DNA of 64,000 nt from the NCBI GenBank assembly GCA_026627305.1, contig JAPNVD010000003.1, positions 1 to 64,000 on the forward strand, given 5' to 3'. Positions 63,930 to 64,000 of this stretch are shown here, piece after piece. The translations under genes and the position numbers were made by a program. Each line of letters opens with the position of its first letter. The first letter of the stretch is position 1. The notes under the pieces are model-generated. The model was not told where the DNA came from. It searched no databases and was given only the letters and a program-made list of their open reading frames with translations. This stretch comes from Sulfolobaceae archaeon (lineage in GTDB: Archaea > Thermoproteota > Thermoprotei_A > Sulfolobales > Sulfolobaceae).

Positions 63930-64000
63930 ATTATGATTTTCAGCTAGATTACGTTTCTTCAGAATTGGAGAAGAGAAAACCAAAGAAAGTTCTTTTACAA
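63926..64000 (+). CDS. dph2: Diphthamide biosynthesis protein Dph2, start only
   Basis: The last 75 bases encode 25 residues from GTG 63926: [20 protein letters not shown], then KVLLQ. This resembles the N-terminus of archaeal Dph2, where a helix is followed by KRVLLQ(F/L)P. Dph2 starts diphthamide formation on elongation factor 2 with an unusual radical SAM reaction. The four-base overlap with rpl10e indicates coupling. The rest is outside the window. Confidence 0.65.
   Translation, partial: MNYDFQLDYVSSELEKRKPKKVLLQ

Overview
The window is AT-rich archaeal chromosome from a thermoacidophilic crenarchaeote of the Sulfolobales, most like Sulfolobus/Saccharolobus. The evidence is a superoxide dismutase close in sequence to known Sulfolobus enzymes, an intron-containing tRNA-Trp, archaeal pelota, XPD, class II LysRS, uL16 (L10e), Pcc1 and Dph2, a GHMP-type shikimate kinase, four-subunit pyruvate:ferredoxin oxidoreductase, many overlapping genes, frequent TTG/GTG starts, and AT-rich TATA-like boxes about 26 nt ahead of start codons (leaderless transcripts). 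I see no insertion sequence, CRISPR array, integrase or prophage.

Layout. 1-11.2 kb: a peptide-type ABC transporter operon (two permeases, two ATPases) with a PH-like membrane protein and an M32 carboxypeptidase behind it. It is flanked by two related substrate-binding proteins, one divergent and cut by the window edge, one downstream. Between them lie a secreted protein, a LutB-like iron-sulfur protein and an unknown protein. 11.2-18 kb: orphan proteins, an MscS channel, a YbgC-like thioesterase, the porGDAB operon and a DUF89 protein. 18-26.4 kb: a Sulfolobales-type secreted protein, a FecCD/FecE-like ABC transporter without its binding protein, a cation/proton antiporter with CBS domains, a nucleotidyltransferase, a site-2 protease, LysRS and tRNA-Trp. 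26.5-31.7 kb: radical SAM protein, pelota, RimI-like acetyltransferase, pyruvate kinase, a minimal SWIM zinc-finger protein and inositol-1-phosphate synthase.

31.7-41.1 kb (minus strand): a complex I-like operon, A-C-D-H-I-J-K-(M+L fused)-N. It has no nuoB between nuoA and nuoC and no E/F/G NADH module. 41.4-51.4 kb: ThyX, two thioredoxin-fold proteins of different type, a DUF4213/DUF364 protein, a sugar-phosphate nucleotidyltransferase next to Fe-superoxide dismutase, a large membrane/coiled-coil protein, a TusA-like protein, an XPD helicase operon and a small Rieske protein.

51.4-60.2 kb (minus strand): nine tightly packed genes: split transketolase, chorismate mutase-prephenate dehydrogenase, DAHP synthase, aroB, aroE, aroC, aroK, aroA. 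Together they make erythrose-4-phosphate, then chorismate, then the tyrosine precursor. The dehydroquinate dehydratase gene aroD is not in the window. 60.3-64 kb (plus strand): an E1-like protein, a UPF0104 membrane protein, a probable Cdc45/RecJ-like replication protein, Pcc1 of KEOPS, ribosomal protein uL16 and the first codons of dph2. Most functions are standard core metabolism and information processing. The less usual points are the NuoM-NuoL fusion, the missing nuoB and aroD, the XPD-linked small proteins, the paired binding proteins and several orphan families.
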